A stretch of DNA of 7,651 nt. It comes from JALZHR01 sp036389695 (GTDB taxonomy: Bacteria; Acidobacteriota; Blastocatellia; Pyrinomonadales; Pyrinomonadaceae). Positions within the stretch are counted from its first letter, which is position 1. The number at the start of each line of letters is the position of its first letter. The notes under the pieces are model-generated. The model saw only the letters and a list, made by a program, of their open reading frames with translations. It ran no database searches and was not told the origin of the DNA. The stretch is taken from contig DASVWG010000046.1 in assembly GCA_036389695.1 (NCBI GenBank), positions 1-7,651 of the forward strand. The letters are read 5' to 3'. This document shows positions 6,112 to 7,651 of the stretch, one piece after another. Position numbers and translations under genes: made by a program.

Positions 6112-6528
6112 ATGAATAATTTATTTCATTTAGCTTTTCCCGTCAAAAATCTGGAAGAATCGCGCCGCTTTTACGGCGAAATTCTCGGCTGCGAAGAAGG
6201 CAGAAGCTCGGACGCGTGGATTGATTTCAATCTTTTCGGGCATCAAATCGTCGCGCATCTCGCGCCCGAAAATGCGGGCGTTCAGCTGCGCAACGAGGTC
6301 GACGCCGACCATGTTCCCGTGCCGCATTTCGGCATCGTGCTGCCGATGGACGAGTTTAAAAATTTTGCCGAACGGCTGAAATCGAAACAGGTCGAATTTC
6401 TCATCGAGCCGAAAATCCGTTTCGCGGGCGAGACGGGCGAGCAGGCGACGATGTTTTTTCTCGACCCGAGCGGAAACGCGCTGGAATTTAAAGCCTTCGC
6501 CGATTTTGCGCAGGTTTTCGCCAAATAA
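6112..6528 (+). CDS. VOC (glyoxalase/bleomycin-resistance/dioxygenase) fold protein
   Basis: The 138-residue protein spans one complete VOC module, two beta-alpha-beta-beta-beta units. The three metal-ligand positions typical of the superfamily are seen: H6 in LFHLAFPV, H72 in VPHFGIVL and E125 in GNALEFKAF. The segment NLEESRRFYGEILGCE (13-28) is the standard first helix, and FFLDPSGNALEF (115-126) is the standard last strand. The H-H-E set suggests a metal-dependent enzyme (isomerase, ring-cleaving dioxygenase or thiol transferase); the substrate cannot be told. It lacks an export signal. The ATG at 6112 places H6 at the usual distance from the N-terminus, so it is preferred to an in-frame TTG at 6094. 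No Shine-Dalgarno is seen; the leader is an AT-rich tract starting right after the preceding terminator, suggesting independent transcription. Confidence 0.88.
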   Translation: MNNLFHLAFPVKNLEESRRFYGEILGCEEGRSSDAWIDFNLFGHQIVAHLAPENAGVQLRNEVDADHVPVPHFGIVLPMDEFKNFAERLKSKQVEFLIEPKIRFAGETGEQATMFFLDPSGNALEFKAFADFAQVFAK

Positions 6529-6535
6529 GAATTTA

Positions 6536-6620
6536 GCCCGCGAAATATACGAAAAAAGGAGCAAAGATTTAATCTTTGACTTCGCTTTTATTTTCGTATT
6601 ATTTCGCGTCTTTCGCGGGC
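6536..6620. repeat. Three-tier hairpin element upstream of the deacetylase gene
   Basis: Three perfect stems nest in 85 nt: GCCCGCGAAA 6536-6545 with 6611-6620 (10 bp); ATACGAAAA 6547-6555 with 6591-6599 (9 bp); and CAAAGATT 6562-6569 with 6571-6578 (8 bp, a near-perfect palindrome centred on 6570). Asymmetric unpaired tracts lie between them, including 11 nt at 6600-6610 that repeats part of the outer arm. It starts 7 bp after the VOC gene stop and ends 11 bp before the deacetylase ATG. There is no T-run after it, so it is not a classical terminator; an intergenic repeat or a structured leader is more likely. Confidence 0.7.
6576..6602 (+). promoter_or_regulatory. Candidate promoter inside the hairpin, for the deacetylase gene
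   Basis: TTGACT at 6576-6581 and TATTAT at 6597-6602 each match consensus at 5 of 6 positions. The spacer is 15 bp, shorter than ideal but within the used range. Transcription would start near 6609, leaving a leader of about 23 nt without Shine-Dalgarno and without the left arm of the hairpin. Confidence 0.4.
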
Positions 6621-6631
6621 AAAAACAAAGT

Positions 6632-7585
6632 ATGAAATTTGGAAAGATTTTATTTTTGCTGTGCCTTTTGTGTCCGGCATTTGCCGCGCAAGCGCAGAAG
6701 CCAAAGCGATTTATCGCCGTCACGATTGACGATTTGCCGGTTGTTTCAACGCGCGGAGATATAAAAAACCAGCGGGAAATAACCAAAAAACTTCTCGGTC
6801 ACATCAGGAAAGCGAAAGTGCCCGCCATCGGTTTTGTCAACGAAAGAAAGCTTTACACCGCAGACGATAAACGCAACGAAGCGCAGATTGATTTGCTCAG
6901 GCAATGGCTCGATGCCGGTTTGGAATTAGGAAATCACACGTTTTCGCATCGCAGTTTGAATGCGATTGAATTGAAGATTTATCAGGACGACATCCTGCGC
7001 GGCGAGATTATCACCAAAGAACTGCTCCGCGCGAAAGGCAGACGGATGCGCTATTTTCGCCACCCGTTTCTGCACACGGGTTTGAATCTGGAAGTCAAAG
7101 AAAATCTCAATCGATTTTTGGAGAAAAACAATTACACTATCGCGCCCGTCACGATTGACAACGGCGACTGGATTTTCGCGCGCGCTTACGATAACGCTTT
7201 TGACAAAGGCGACCGGAAATTGATGTCGGACATCGGCGCGGCTTATGTGCCTTATCTCGAAAGCAAAATGGATTATTGGGAGCGCCAATCGGTGAAGCTT
7301 TTCGGGCGCGAAGTCAAACAAATTCTGCTGCTTCACGCTAATTTCATCAACTCCGATTATTTTGACGACATCGCAGGAATGCTCAAAAAGCGCGGCTATA
7401 AATTTATCACTCTGGAAGACGCTTTGCAGGACGAAGCTTATAAATTGCCGGACACTTTCACCAAACGTTCGGGAATTTCGTGGCTGCATCGCTGGGCTTT
7501 AGAGAAAGGCAGCGAAAACGTTCTGCCGGACGAGCCGAAAACGCCGGATTTCGTTTTGAAAGCGGCGGGCGTCGAATCGGAATGA
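6632..7585 (+). CDS. Exported polysaccharide deacetylase (CE4/NodB-like)
   Basis: The 317-residue protein starts with a signal peptide: K2 and K5, hydrophobic core 6-18, and cleavage predicted after AQA at residue 21. It should act in the periplasm or outside the cell. The CE4 catalytic motifs are in order: TIDD (31-34, D33/D34, base and metal ligand), HTFSH (102-106, metal histidines H102 and H106), RHPF (143-146, the RxP active-site groove motif), DNGDW (176-180) and LLLHAN (232-237, catalytic histidine H235). Enzymes of this family remove N- or O-acetyl groups from peptidoglycan, chitin-like or xylan polymers; the actual substrate is not determinable. The ATG at 6632 is chosen because it opens the signal peptide; an in-frame TTG at 6506 would run through the hairpin element and the previous gene. 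The stretch between motifs 4 and 5 is longer than minimal family members and includes a Y/D/K-rich helix region. No Shine-Dalgarno, only an A-rich leader. Confidence 0.92.
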   Translation: MKFGKILFLLCLLCPAFAAQAQKPKRFIAVTIDDLPVVSTRGDIKNQREITKKLLGHIRKAKVPAIGFVNERKLYTADDKRNEAQIDLLRQWLDAGLELGNHTFSHRSLNAIELKIYQDDILRGEIITKELLRAKGRRMRYFRHPFLHTGLNLEVKENLNRFLEKNNYTIAPVTIDNGDWIFARAYDNAFDKGDRKLMSDIGAAYVPYLESKMDYWERQSVKLFGREVKQILLLHANFINSDYFDDIAGMLKKRGYKFITLEDALQDEAYKLPDTFTKRSGISWLHRWALEKGSENVLPDEPKTPDFVLKAAGVESE

Positions 7586-7651
7586 CGAAGCAGAAGCCCG
7601 CGCGTGAGCAAGGGCGGACAGAGATTTGGGATTGCGGAATGCGGATTTCGG
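7586..7651. repeat. Intergenic repeat-like sequence at the window end
   Basis: After the deacetylase stop there is no gene start. AGAAGCCCGCGCGTGAGCAA and the following GGGCGGACAG resemble a dispersed intergenic motif. From about 7622 short degenerate units of GATT/AATG plus GCGG or TCGG repeat in tandem until the window ends. The full extent cannot be seen and the repeat identity is from memory. Confidence 0.4.

Noticed and set aside
6506..6631. 42-residue extension of the deacetylase from a TTG inside the VOC gene
   Set aside because: It would bury the signal peptide and translate the hairpin element.
6130..6786. 218-codon minus-strand open frame across the VOC gene, hairpin and deacetylase start
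   Set aside because: It crosses two well-supported plus-strand genes and a palindromic spacer and has no recognisable domain.
1..7651. Search for CRISPR, tRNA, rRNA, insertion sequence or defence-system hallmarks
   Set aside because: No regularly spaced repeats, no cloverleaf, no transposase or integrase frames and no toxin-antitoxin or nuclease domains were seen.

Overview
The window comes from a bacterial chromosome of roughly 50-55% GC (estimated by eye), with short AT-rich spacers. No rRNA, tRNA, CRISPR, transposase, integrase or phage gene was seen. Three things suggest Acidobacteriota, perhaps class Blastocatellia: an HI0933-type flavoprotein, two DinB-fold proteins and a METTL25-like methyltransferase together; secreted proteins cut at A-Q junctions; and spacers filled with hairpin sequences such as CGCAAAG/GCACAAAA runs and CCACAGATTACACA. 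This placement is inference from general familiarity, not a database result.

Layout. 1-259 is an AT-rich leader with a plausible promoter. 260-2041 (+) encodes a radical SAM enzyme with an N-terminal cobalamin-binding-like domain. It converges with 2094-3257 (-), an HI0933/YhiN-family flavoprotein. Upstream of that, on the same strand, lies 3338-3853 (-), a DinB-like metal-binding protein; a hairpin element fills the 80-bp gap. Divergent from it is 3920-4330 (+), a small exported beta-rich protein. Its 3' end overlaps by 21 bp the 3' end of 4310-5506 (-), a SAM-dependent methyltransferase of the Methyltransf_32 type. Only 25 bp away a second DinB-like gene starts, 5532-6002 (+). It is followed by a long hairpin with a T-run, a VOC/glyoxalase-fold gene 6112-6528 (+), another hairpin that also carries a promoter-like sequence, and an exported polysaccharide deacetylase 6632-7585 (+). 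The last 66 bp look like dispersed intergenic repeat.

The eight genes do not form an obvious pathway or operon. They look like independent housekeeping or accessory enzymes, most with their own spacer. Only the first gene has a clear Shine-Dalgarno sequence; the others start behind A/T-rich sequence without one. I see no convincing new multi-gene system. The parts most worth following up are the three structured spacers, the repeat lying across two divergent start codons, and the uncharacterised radical SAM enzyme.
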